Source: JBOFDK01 sp051646925 (GTDB taxonomy: Bacteria > Bacillota > Clostridia > Lachnospirales > Cellulosilyticaceae). From it: a stretch of 64,000 nucleotides of DNA. Shown one piece after another: positions 42,840 to 51,863 of the stretch. The stretch is from positions 24,552-88,551 of the forward strand of contig JBOFDK010000038.1 of NCBI GenBank assembly GCA_051646925.1. The letters run 5' to 3'. The notes beneath the pieces are model-generated. The model was not told the origin of the DNA. It saw only the letters and a list, made by a program, of their open reading frames with translations, and searched no databases. Every line of letters begins with the position of its first letter. Within the stretch, counting starts at the first letter, position 1. The translations under genes were made by a program, and so were the position numbers.

Positions 42840-43173
42840 ATAAGCAATATTCAAAAAATGACAAAAAATAAAACGATACCCTTGAAAACCACAAAAGTAA
42901 AGTGGTATATTTAGGATATCGCCAAGTAAAACGCATTATACAGTTATTGTTTGTAGTATAGTTGTAAATTATACAAAAAAACGATATAAATAAAAAAAAA
43001 GGGTTGACTGTTTCTCCCTTTTCTGATAGCATTATAAAATGCGTCAATATGTATTGTTCTATTTAAATATTATATCATAGAGCAATAAAGTTGACAACAT
43101 ATTTCCTATTCATATTCGAAATAATGCAGTTTTTCTGCATGATTTATAAATTTTGCAAGGGGTGAGAGAACAC
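42840..43173 (+). other. Non-coding leader of rpoBC
   Basis: This gap of about 330 nt holds no gene. It contains a promoter (43004-43032) and a second TTGACA at 43091 without a clear -10. ATTGTTCTAT (43053-43062) and ATAGAGCAAT (43077-43086) form a 10-bp hairpin, and ATGCAG-TTTTT-CTGCAT (43124-43140) a second one. The strong structure suggests control of rpoBC; the mechanism is unknown. Confidence 0.6.
43004..43032 (+). promoter_or_regulatory. Probable sigma-A promoter of rpoBC
   Basis: TTGACT (43004-43009), 17 nt, TAGCAT (43027-43032) with TGA upstream (extended -10). The -35 sits in a possible hairpin AAAAGGG / CCCTTTT. A TATAAA at 43033 is an alternative -10 but is too far from the -35. 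Confidence 0.5.
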
Positions 43174-46100
43174 ATGCAAAAATCTAAAATTAGACCAATA
43201 AAAGTGGACAAACAAATCCGCATGAGTTATGCAATGACAGATGATTTCTTCGAAATTCCAAACCTTATTGAAGTTCAAAAAGATTCTTATACTTGGTTTT
43301 TAAAGGAAGGTCTTAAGGATGTATTCCAAGACATTTCACCAATTACAGACTTTAATGGCAATTTGGTATTGGAATTTGTTGATTTCCAGCTAGATAGTAA
43401 ACCAAAGTATACAGTTGAAGAAGCAAAAGAACGTGATTCTAATTATTGTGCAGCGCTAAAAGTAAAAGCGAGATTACACAATAAAGAAACAGGTGAAACG
43501 ATTGATAATGATGTATTTATGGGTGATTTCCCGCTCATGACAAAAAACGGTACATTCATTATTAATGGTGCAGAACGTGTAATTGTAAGTCAGTTAGTGC
43601 GTTCTCCAGGTATATATTATGGCGTTGAGTTTGATAAAATAGGTAAAAAATTATTTTCAGCGACAGTTATTCCAAACCGTGGTGCATGGTTAGAATATGA
43701 AACTGATTCGAATGATATTTTTTATGTTAGAGTAGACCGTACACGTAAAGTCCCAGTAACTGTTTTGTTAAGAGCATTAGGACTTGGTAGTGATGCGGAT
43801 ATTTTGGACATGTTTGGAGAAGAACCAAAAATTCTTGAAACAATTGAAAAAGATTCTACAAAAACATACGAAGAAGGTCTCTTGGAAATTTACAAACGTA
43901 TTCGTCCAGGTGAGCCACCTACAGTAGAAAGTGCACAAACACTTCTAGGGAACATGTTCTTTGATCCAAGAAGATATGATTTGGCAAAAGTAGGTCGTTA
44001 TAAATTCAATAAAAAACTAGCACTAAGAAACCGTGTAACAGGAGCTAAATTAGCTGAAGATGTTGTAGATCTGTTTACAGGTGAAGTAGTTGCAACAGCA
44101 GGTGAAAAAATTACTGTAGATCTTGCTGATGAAATTCAAAATACAGGTGTAAGATATGTAAGTATTACTGTTGCGGATACAGATAGACCAGTTAAAGTTT
44201 TAACTAACCAAACAGTTGATTTAAAACATTTTAATGTTGATCCTGAAGAGGTAGGAATCAAAGACTCGGTATATTACCCAGCATTAGCTCGTATTATTGA
44301 AGAATTTGATGATATAGAAGATATTAAAAAAGCAATTCGTGAGCGTCAAAGCGAACTTGTTCCAAAACATATTACATTAGAAGACATTTTAGCTTCTGTT
44401 AACTATAATATTCACTTAGAATACGATTTAGGATACAAAGATGATATAGATCACCTTGGAAACCGTCGTATTCGTGCAGTAGGTGAATTATTACAGAATC
44501 AATTCCGTATAGGTCTTGCACGTATGGAAAGAGTTGTACGTGAGCGTATGACAGTTCAAGATGCAGATGCTATTAGTCCTCAATCATTTATAAATATAAG
44601 ACCAGTGACAGCTGCTGTAAAAGAATTCTTTGGTAGTTCTCAGTTATCACAGTTTATGGATCAAAACAATCCGTTAGCAGAGCTAACACATAAACGTCGT
44701 CTTTCAGCACTAGGACCTGGTGGTCTATCTCGTGAGCGCGCAGGGTTCGAGGTTCGTGACGTACATCATTCTCATTATGGTCGTATGTGTCCGATTGAAA
44801 CACCAGAAGGTCCAAACATCGGACTGATCAACTCACTTGCAACATTTGCACGTATTAACGAGTACGGATTTATTGAAGCACCATATCGTGTAATTGATAA
44901 ATCAGGAGACGTGCCACGTGTAACAGATCAAGTGCGTTACTTTACAGCTGATGAAGAAGAAAACTACACAGTATGTCAAGCAACTGAAGAAATTACTGAA
45001 ACGGGTGAGTTTGCGAATAAAAAAGTAACAGCGCGTAGACGTGAAGAAATTCTAGAATTTGACTACACAGAAATTGACCTAATGGACATTTCTCCAAAAC
45101 AGATTGTATCTGTAGCGACAGCAATGATTCCATTCTTAGAAAATGATGATGCGAACCGTGCACTTATGGGTGCCAACATGCAACGTCAGGCCGTACCACT
45201 TGTTCGTACAGATAGTCCAATTATCGGAACTGGTATGGAATATAAGGCAGCAATTGACTCAGGTGTATTAATTATTGCACGTGAAGATGGTGTTGCAGAA
45301 AAGGTTACAGCAGATGAAATTATCATCAAATTAGCAGATGGTAGAAAAGATGTTTATAAATTAACTAAATTCACAAGAAGTAACCAAGGAACTTGTATTA
45401 ACCAACGTCCTATCATCAATAAAGGTGATACCGTTACAAAAGGTGAAGTACTTGCAGATGGACCATCAACAGATCATGGTGAATTAGCACTAGGTCAAAA
45501 TCCACTTATTGGATTTATGACATGGGAAGGTTATAACTATGAAGATGCGATTCTTTTAAGTGAACGTTTAGTGCAACAAGATGTTTACACTTCTGTGCAT
45601 ATTGAAGAATATGAAGTAGAAGCTCGTGATACAAAAGTAGGACCTGAAGAAATCACAAGAGATATTCCAAACGTAGGTGAAGATACTCTTAAAGATTTAG
45701 ATGACCGCGGTATTATAAGAATAGGTGCGGAAGTTCGTTCAGGTGATATTTTAGTAGGACGTGTAACACCTAAAGGTGAAACAGAACTTACAGCAGAAGA
45801 ACGTTTACTACGTGCAATCTTTGGAGAAAAAGTACGTGAAGTTAGAGATACATCATTAAGAGTTCCACATGGTGAAGCTGGTATTATTGTTGATGTAAAA
45901 GTATTTACACGTGAAAATGGTGATGAATTATCTCCAGGTGTTAACAAAATGGTACGTTGTTATATCGCTCAAAAGAGAAAAATCTCAGTAGGTGATAAAA
46001 TGGCGGGTCGACATGGTAACAAAGGGGTTATCTCTAGAGTACTACCAGTTGAAGATATGCCATTCTTACCAAACGGTAGAGCACTAGATATCGTTCTTAA

Positions 46101-47007
46101 CCCACTAGGGGTTCCATCACGTATGAATATTGGACAGGTACTAGAAATACATCTTAGTCTTGCAGCTAAAGCACTTGGTGTCAAAATTGCAACACCAGTA
46201 TTTGATGGTGCAACTGAAAAAGATATCATGGAAACTTTAGAGATGGCAAATGATTATGTAAATACGACATGGGATGTGTTTACAGAAAAATGGAAACCTC
46301 GTATAGATGAAGGTGTATATAGTTATCTTGAAGAAAATCTTGATCACCGCGCAGAGTGGGAAGGTGTACCATTAGACCGAACAGGTAAAGTACAACTTCG
46401 TGATGGTAGAACAGGTGAGGCGTTTGATAACCCAGTTACAATCGGATTCATGCACTACTTGAAACTTCACCATTTAGTTGATGATAAAATGCATGCACGT
46501 TCAACAGGACCATATGCAACAATTACACAACAACCATTAGGTGGTAAAGCGCAATTTGGTGGACAGCGATTTGGAGAGATGGAAGTATGGGCACTTGAGG
46601 CTTATGGTGCTGCGTACACATTACAAGAAATACTTACAATCAAATCAGATGACGTTGTAGGACGTGTTAAAACATATGAAGCGATTGTAAAAGGAGAAAA
46701 TATTCCTGAACCAGGTATTCCTGAATCGTTTAAAGTATTATTAAAAGAACTTCAATCACTAGCTCTTGATATTCGTGTTTTAACATCAGATATGGGTGAA
46801 ATAGAAATCAAGGAAACTACAGAAGATAACAATCCAGTTGTAGTTGATATTGAAGGAATAGAAGATAGTTTGGTAAGTCCTGTAGTAGATTTAGAGACAG
46901 AAATTCAAGAAGTTTTAGAAGAAGAAGAAGGCGATTTGGATTTTGGTTTTGAAGATACTGAACAGGAAGAGTTATTTGATCCTGATTTAGACGATTTGGA
47001 TTTATAA
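43174..47007 (+). CDS. rpoB: DNA-directed RNA polymerase subunit beta
   Basis: 1277 residues from ATG 43174, with AAGGGGTGAG 7-8 nt upstream. In-frame TTG 43153 and GTG 43162 lie in or before that site. The rifampicin region reads 'SSQLSQFMDQNNPLAELTHK' and 'RRLSALGPGGLSRERAGFEV', the sensitive wild-type form. 'GDKMAGRHGNKGVIS' carries catalytic-centre lysines. The C-terminal tail is very acidic (repeated Glu/Asp after about residue 1220). The stop overlaps an ATG in front of rpoC. Confidence 0.97.
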   Translation: MQKSKIRPIKVDKQIRMSYAMTDDFFEIPNLIEVQKDSYTWFLKEGLKDVFQDISPITDFNGNLVLEFVDFQLDSKPKYTVEEAKERDSNYCAALKVKARLHNKETGETIDNDVFMGDFPLMTKNGTFIINGAERVIVSQLVRSPGIYYGVEFDKIGKKLFSATVIPNRGAWLEYETDSNDIFYVRVDRTRKVPVTVLLRALGLGSDADILDMFGEEPKILETIEKDSTKTYEEGLLEIYKRIRPGEPPTVESAQTLLGNMFFDPRRYDLAKVGRYKFNKKLALRNRVTGAKLAEDVVDLFTGEVVATAGEKITVDLADEIQNTGVRYVSITVADTDRPVKVLTNQTVDLKHFNVDPEEVGIKDSVYYPALARIIEEFDDIEDIKKAIRERQSELVPKHITLEDILASVNYNIHLEYDLGYKDDIDHLGNRRIRAVGELLQNQFRIGLARMERVVRERMTVQDADAISPQSFINIRPVTAAVKEFFGSSQLSQFMDQNNPLAELTHKRRLSALGPGGLSRERAGFEVRDVHHSHYGRMCPIETPEGPNIGLINSLATFARINEYGFIEAPYRVIDKSGDVPRVTDQVRYFTADEEENYTVCQATEEITETGEFANKKVTARRREEILEFDYTEIDLMDISPKQIVSVATAMIPFLENDDANRALMGANMQRQAVPLVRTDSPIIGTGMEYKAAIDSGVLIIAREDGVAEKVTADEIIIKLADGRKDVYKLTKFTRSNQGTCINQRPIINKGDTVTKGEVLADGPSTDHGELALGQNPLIGFMTWEGYNYEDAILLSERLVQQDVYTSVHIEEYEVEARDTKVGPEEITRDIPNVGEDTLKDLDDRGIIRIGAEVRSGDILVGRVTPKGETELTAEERLLRAIFGEKVREVRDTSLRVPHGEAGIIVDVKVFTRENGDELSPGVNKMVRCYIAQKRKISVGDKMAGRHGNKGVISRVLPVEDMPFLPNGRALDIVLNPLGVPSRMNIGQVLEIHLSLAAKALGVKIATPVFDGATEKDIMETLEMANDYVNTTWDVFTEKWKPRIDEGVYSYLEENLDHRAEWEGVPLDRTGKVQLRDGRTGEAFDNPVTIGFMHYLKLHHLVDDKMHARSTGPYATITQQPLGGKAQFGGQRFGEMEVWALEAYGAAYTLQEILTIKSDDVVGRVKTYEAIVKGENIPEPGIPESFKVLLKELQSLALDIRVLTSDMGEIEIKETTEDNNPVVVDIEGIEDSLVSPVVDLETEIQEVLEEEEGDLDFGFEDTEQEELFDPDLDDLDL

Positions 47008-47030
47008 TGGCGATGAAGGGAGTAAAGGTT

Positions 47031-50000
47031 ATGACAAATATGGATCAATCTGTCCTGTTCGAAGCAATTCGAATAGGGCTTGCTTCCCCTGATAAAATCC
47101 GTGAATGGTCTAAAGGAGAAGTAAAAAAGCCAGAAACAATCAACTACCGTACACAAAGACCTGAGCGTGATGGGTTATTTTGTGAAAAAATATTCGGACC
47201 AAGCAAAGACTGGGAATGTCATTGTGGAAAATACAAACGTATTCGCTATAAAGGTGTTATTTGTGATCGTTGTGGTGTAGAAGTTACAAAAGCAAAAGTG
47301 CGTCGTGAAAGAATGGGGCATATTGAGCTTGCAGCACCTGTATCACATATTTGGTACTTCAAAGGTATTCCAAGTAGAATGGGACTTATTCTAAATATCT
47401 CACCAAGACTTTTAGAAAAAATCCTTTATTTTGCTTGTTATATCGTAACCGATGCAAAAGAATCTGGAATTGGCTACAAAGAAGTTTTGACAGAAAAAGA
47501 ATACCGCGAAGCAGAAGAAAAGTATGGTGTAAATTCATTTACAGCAGAAATGGGTGCTGAAGCAGTTAAAAAATTACTTCAAAACATCGACCTTGAAGGT
47601 GAGAGCAAAGAACTAAAAGAACAACTTAAAGATACAACAGGTCAAAAACGTATTCGTATCATTAAGCGTCTTGAAGTTATAGAAGCATTTAGAATTTCTG
47701 GAAACAAACCAGGATGGATGGTTCTAGACGTTGTTCCAGTATTACCACCAGATTTACGTCCAATGATTCAGTTAGATGGTGGACGTTTTGCAACATCTGA
47801 TTTAAATGATTTATACAGAAGGGTTATCAACCGAAATAACCGTCTAAAAAGATTATTAGATTTAGGTGCTCCAAGTATCATCGTAAGAAATGAAAAGCGT
47901 ATGTTACAAGAAGCAGTAGATGCTTTAATTGACAACGGTAGACGTGGACGTCCAGTAACTGGTCCAGGTAATCGTGCGCTTAAATCATTATCAGATATGC
48001 TTAAAGGTAAATCAGGACGTTTCCGTCAAAACTTACTAGGTAAGCGTGTTGACTATTCAGGACGTTCAGTTATCGTTGTAGGACCTAACTTGAAAATATA
48101 TCAATGTGGTTTACCTAAAGAAATGGCAATAGAGTTATTCAAACCATTTGTTATGAAAAAACTTGTAGCAGACGGATTAGCACATAATATTAAAAATGCA
48201 AAACATATGATAGAACGTTTACATCCAGAAATTTGGGATATATTAGAAGAGGTTATACGTGAGCATCCTGTTATGCTTAACCGTGCACCAACACTGCATA
48301 GACTTGGTATTCAAGCATTTGAACCAGTACTTGTAGAAGGTAGAGCGTTGAAATTACATCCATTAGTATGTTCAGCATACAATGCCGATTTCGATGGTGA
48401 CCAGATGGCTGTCCATGTACCGTTATCAGTTGAAGCACAAGCAGAATGTCGTTTTCTATTATTAGCACCAAACAACTTACTAAAACCTTCAGATGGGGCA
48501 CCAGTAGCCGTTCCTTCACAGGATATGGTACTAGGTACTTACTACCTTACTTTAGATAAAGAAGGTGAAGAAGGTGAAGGTAAATTCTTCAAAGATGAAA
48601 ATGAAGCAATTCTAGCTTATGACAATAAAGTAATTACATTACATGCACGTATTCAACTACGTCGCACATTAGAAATTAATGGCGAAACAGTAGTAGGTTT
48701 AACAGAAACAACTGTTGGACGTATTATATTCAATGAAGTTATTCCACAAGATTTAGGATTTGTTGATCGTACAAATGATGAAAATACATTCAAATATGAA
48801 GTAGATTTCCTAGTTGGTAAAAAAGAACTTGGAAAGATTATCAAAAAATGTATAAATACACATGGTGCAACTGAAACAGCTATATTACTAGATAACTTAA
48901 AAGATTTAGGGTTTAAATTCTCAACACGTGGAGCATTAACGGTATCAGTATCAGATATGGTTGTTCCAGAGAAAAAACCAGAATATTTAGCAGAAGCAGA
49001 AGTTGCAGTAGATCAAGTTACAAAACTATTCAAACGTGGACTTATGACTGACGAAGAACGTTACAACAAAGTTATTCAAGCATGGAATAGTGCCAATGAT
49101 AAAATAACAAAAGCGCTGTTAGATGGACTTGGACAATACAACAACATCTATATGATGGCACATTCAGGTGCGCGTGGTAGTACAAACCAGATTAAACAGT
49201 TAGCAGGTATGCGTGGACTTATGGCATCACCATCAGGACGTATTATCGAGTTACCAATCAAAGCGAACTTCCGTGAAGGATTAACAGTACTTGAGTATTT
49301 CATCTCTGCCCATGGTGCTCGTAAAGGTCTTGCCGATACAGCGTTACGTACAGCCGATTCAGGATACTTAACACGTCGTCTAGTAGACGTTTCACAAGAT
49401 GTTATCATCCGTGAAAGAGATTGTCGCCAAGAAGAAGATAGAGAAATACCAGGTATGTGGGTAAAAGCGTTTACAGATGGTCCAGAAACTATAGAACCAC
49501 TTAGTGAGCGTATAACTGGTCGTTTTGCAGCAGAGCCAATAACACACCCAGAAACTGGTGAAGTTATTGTTGAAGAAAACAAAATGATTAGACCAAACAC
49601 AGCAGAATTCATTGAAAATATCGGTATCAAAAATGTTAAAATTCGTACAGCTTTATCTTGTAAATCTAAGATTGGTGTATGTGCATGTTGTTACGGTTCA
49701 AATATGGCATCAGGAAACGAAGTGCGTATAGGTGAATCAGTAGGTATCATAGCAGCGCAATCAATCGGTGAACCAGGTACACAGCTTACTATGCGTACTT
49801 TCCATACAGGAGGTATTGCAGGGGACGATATTACACAAGGTCTTCCACGTATTGAGGAACTTTTTGAAGCACGTAAACCTAAAGGTCTTGCAATTATTGC
49901 GGAATTCCCAGGTACTATTGTAATTAGTGAAACGAAGAAAAAACGTGAAATTACAATTACAAACAATGAAGATGGTCAAGCTAAAACATATTTAATTCCA

Positions 50001-50558
50001 TATGGTTCAAGAATTAAAATACTAGATGGAGAACATGTAGAAGCTGGTGATGAATTAACTGAAGGTAGTGTGAATCCACACGATATCTTAAAAATCAAAG
50101 GTATTCGTGGTGTTCAAGATTATATGCTTCAAGAAGTTCAACGTGTTTACCGTCTTCAAGGGGTAGATATCAATGATAAGCATATTGAAGTTATTGTGCG
50201 ACAAATGCTTAAAAAAGTTAAAATTGAAGAAAATGGAGATACTAGTCTTCTTCCAGGAAGTTTAGTAGACATTTTAGAATTTGAATCAATTAATGAAGCA
50301 ATTACTAATGAAGGTTTAGAACAAGCAGTAGGTAAACATACATTACTTGGTATTACAAAAGCTTCATTAGCAACAGAATCTTTCTTATCAGCAGCATCTT
50401 TCCAAGAAACGACACGTGTTCTTACAGAAGCAGCGATTAAAGGAAAAGTCGATCCTCTTATCGGATTAAAAGAAAACGTAATCATCGGTAAGCTAATTCC
50501 AGCAGGAACAGGTATGGATCGTTATCGTAAAATCAATTTAGATGTCAATGAAAATTAA
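47031..50558 (+). CDS. rpoC: DNA-directed RNA polymerase subunit beta'
   Basis: 1175 residues from ATG 47031 (MTNMDQSVLFEAIRIGLASP), with AAGGGAG about 9 nt upstream. An ATG at 47007 overlapping the rpoB stop is an alternative. A zinc-binding N-terminus ('CHCGKYKRIRYKGVICDRCG'), the catalytic 'NADFDGDQM' near residue 450 and a second zinc site ('CKSKIGVCACCYG') are all present. Beta' has the clamp and the Mg-binding aspartates. The last codons form the first unit of a 22-nt triple repeat. Confidence 0.97.
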   Translation: MTNMDQSVLFEAIRIGLASPDKIREWSKGEVKKPETINYRTQRPERDGLFCEKIFGPSKDWECHCGKYKRIRYKGVICDRCGVEVTKAKVRRERMGHIELAAPVSHIWYFKGIPSRMGLILNISPRLLEKILYFACYIVTDAKESGIGYKEVLTEKEYREAEEKYGVNSFTAEMGAEAVKKLLQNIDLEGESKELKEQLKDTTGQKRIRIIKRLEVIEAFRISGNKPGWMVLDVVPVLPPDLRPMIQLDGGRFATSDLNDLYRRVINRNNRLKRLLDLGAPSIIVRNEKRMLQEAVDALIDNGRRGRPVTGPGNRALKSLSDMLKGKSGRFRQNLLGKRVDYSGRSVIVVGPNLKIYQCGLPKEMAIELFKPFVMKKLVADGLAHNIKNAKHMIERLHPEIWDILEEVIREHPVMLNRAPTLHRLGIQAFEPVLVEGRALKLHPLVCSAYNADFDGDQMAVHVPLSVEAQAECRFLLLAPNNLLKPSDGAPVAVPSQDMVLGTYYLTLDKEGEEGEGKFFKDENEAILAYDNKVITLHARIQLRRTLEINGETVVGLTETTVGRIIFNEVIPQDLGFVDRTNDENTFKYEVDFLVGKKELGKIIKKCINTHGATETAILLDNLKDLGFKFSTRGALTVSVSDMVVPEKKPEYLAEAEVAVDQVTKLFKRGLMTDEERYNKVIQAWNSANDKITKALLDGLGQYNNIYMMAHSGARGSTNQIKQLAGMRGLMASPSGRIIELPIKANFREGLTVLEYFISAHGARKGLADTALRTADSGYLTRRLVDVSQDVIIRERDCRQEEDREIPGMWVKAFTDGPETIEPLSERITGRFAAEPITHPETGEVIVEENKMIRPNTAEFIENIGIKNVKIRTALSCKSKIGVCACCYGSNMASGNEVRIGESVGIIAAQSIGEPGTQLTMRTFHTGGIAGDDITQGLPRIEELFEARKPKGLAIIAEFPGTIVISETKKKREITITNNEDGQAKTYLIPYGSRIKILDGEHVEAGDELTEGSVNPHDILKIKGIRGVQDYMLQEVQRVYRLQGVDINDKHIEVIVRQMLKKVKIEENGDTSLLPGSLVDILEFESINEAITNEGLEQAVGKHTLLGITKASLATESFLSAASFQETTRVLTEAAIKGKVDPLIGLKENVIIGKLIPAGTGMDRYRKINLDVNEN

Positions 50559-50602
50559 TTCAGATGTCAATAAAAATTAATTCAGATGTCAATAAAAACT
50601 AA
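50537..50602 (+). repeat. Three 22-nt tandem repeats at the end of rpoC
   Basis: Units at 50537-50558, 50559-50580 and 50581-50602, each containing AGATGTCAAT. The first encodes the rpoC C-terminus and stop. The second differs from the first at two positions and from the third at one. Confidence 0.95.
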
Positions 50603-50605
50603 TTT

Positions 50606-50637
50606 AAAAGTCGACTTATAGTGAGTCGACTTTTTTA
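50606..50637 (+). terminator. Intrinsic terminator after rpoC
   Basis: AAAAGTCGACT / AGTCGACTTTT hairpin around TATAGTG with T6. Confidence 0.95.
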
Positions 50638-50653
50638 AAGGAAAATTTTGACC

Positions 50654-50682
50654 TTGACAATAATAAATAGGAATGATAAAAT
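50654..50682 (+). promoter_or_regulatory. Sigma-A promoter of the str operon
   Basis: TTGACA (50654-50659), 17 nt, TAAAAT (50677-50682) with TGA upstream (extended -10). Confidence 0.8.
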
Positions 50683-50690
50683 CGTTCAGT

Positions 50691-50723
50691 GTACAAGATT
50701 ACACAGAATGTGTGATATTGTAC
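50691..50723 (+). promoter_or_regulatory. Leader hairpin before rpsL
   Basis: GTACAA (50691-50696) and ACACA (50701-50705) pair with TGTGT (50709-50713) and TTGTAC (50718-50723) around loop GAA. It would begin at or near the 5' end of the str operon RNA. The role is unknown; it may act in stability or autoregulation. Confidence 0.55.
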
Positions 50724-50775
50724 TTCATTCAGACTGCAAAAGCAGATATTAAAGACTAAGCAAGGAGGTGCCGGA

Positions 50776-51195
50776 ATGCCTACATTTAATCAATTAGTAC
50801 GTAAAGGAAGAAAGACTGTTGAGAAAAAATCAACTGCTCCAGCTTTACAAAAGGGATTTAACTCTCTTCACAAAAAAGCAACAGATATCTCTGCTCCACA
50901 AAAAAGAGGTGTTTGTACAGCAGTTAAGACAGCTACTCCAAAAAAACCAAACTCTGCTCTTCGTAAGATTGCCAGAGTACGTTTAACAAACGGAATCGAA
51001 GTAACAGCTTATATCCCAGGTGAGGGACATAACCTTCAAGAACATAGTGTTGTTCTTATCCGTGGAGGAAGAGTAAAAGACTTACCAGGTACACGTTACC
51101 ACATTATCCGTGGAACATTAGATACAGCTGGCGTTGCAAAACGTAACCAGTCTCGTTCTAAATACGGAGCAAAAAAAGCAAAAGCAAAAAAATAA
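50776..51195 (+). CDS. rpsL: 30S ribosomal protein S12
   Basis: 139 residues, AAGGAGGTG ribosome-binding site. 'TPKKPNSALRKIARVRL' and 'GGRVKDLPGTRYHIIRG' have the wild-type lysines at the streptomycin-sensitive positions. Located at the decoding centre. First gene of rpsL-rpsG-fusA-tuf. Confidence 0.98.
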   Translation: MPTFNQLVRKGRKTVEKKSTAPALQKGFNSLHKKATDISAPQKRGVCTAVKTATPKKPNSALRKIARVRLTNGIEVTAYIPGEGHNLQEHSVVLIRGGRVKDLPGTRYHIIRGTLDTAGVAKRNQSRSKYGAKKAKAKK

Positions 51196-51235
51196 TTTCT
51201 AGATGAAAAATCAAAATAAGTAGTTAATACTTATT

Positions 51236-51331
51236 GGTGCCCGGCTTAATAACTATCCTACAGCTTAAATGCTTTCAGATAAATATAAAAAGGGCACGCA
51301 CGATCCTCTTCAAAAAGAGGACGAGTACCGA
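51236..51331 (+). promoter_or_regulatory. Structured rpsL-rpsG intergenic RNA
   Basis: GTGCCC (51237-51242) pairs with GGGCAC (51292-51297), enclosing an AT-rich loop. CCTCTT-CAAA-AAGAGG (51305-51320) is a second hairpin. In other bacteria S7 controls this junction. Inference: a leader with such a role. Confidence 0.45.
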
Positions 51332-51365
51332 TGATATTTCAAGTAATAGTTAAGGAGGGAAGACC

Positions 51366-51836
51366 GTGCCACGTAAAGGACATGTAGCAAAAAGAGACGT
51401 ATTAGCGGATCCACTTTACAATAGTAAGCTTGTAACAAAGCTTATCAATAACATTATGTTAGATGGTAAAAGAGGAACTGCACAAAAGATTGTTTACGGT
51501 GCGTTTGATATCGTAAAAGATAAAACAGGTAGAGATGCTTTAGAGGTGTTTGAAGAAGCTTTAGAGAACATCATGCCTGCATTAGAAGTAAAAGCACGTC
51601 GTGTAGGGGGAGCAACTTACCAAGTACCAATGGAAGTTCGCCCAGAAAGACGTCAAACATTAGGACTTCGTTGGTTAACACTTCACACACGTAAGCGTGG
51701 AGAAAGAACAACAACTGAAGCTCTTGCAGCTGAAATTCTAGATGCTTTAAATAGTACTGGTGGATCAGTTAAGAAGAAAGAAGATACTCATAAAATGGCA
51801 GAAGCTAACAAAGCATTTGCTCATTACAGATTCTAA
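51366..51836 (+). CDS. rpsG: 30S ribosomal protein S7
   Basis: 156 residues from a GTG start (AAGGAGGG upstream). 'PRKGHVAKRDVLADPLYNSK', 'GGATYQVPMEVRPERRQTL' and 'KMAEANKAFAHYRF' are canonical. It organises the 3' domain of 16S rRNA. Confidence 0.97.
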   Translation: MPRKGHVAKRDVLADPLYNSKLVTKLINNIMLDGKRGTAQKIVYGAFDIVKDKTGRDALEVFEEALENIMPALEVKARRVGGATYQVPMEVRPERRQTLGLRWLTLHTRKRGERTTTEALAAEILDALNSTGGSVKKKEDTHKMAEANKAFAHYRF

Positions 51837-51863
51837 GATATCTAATCTAAAGGAGGAATTACC

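Noticed and set aside
43091..43119. Second rpoB promoter at TTGACA 43091
   Set aside because: No acceptable -10 within 16-18 nt; TATTCG is the best.
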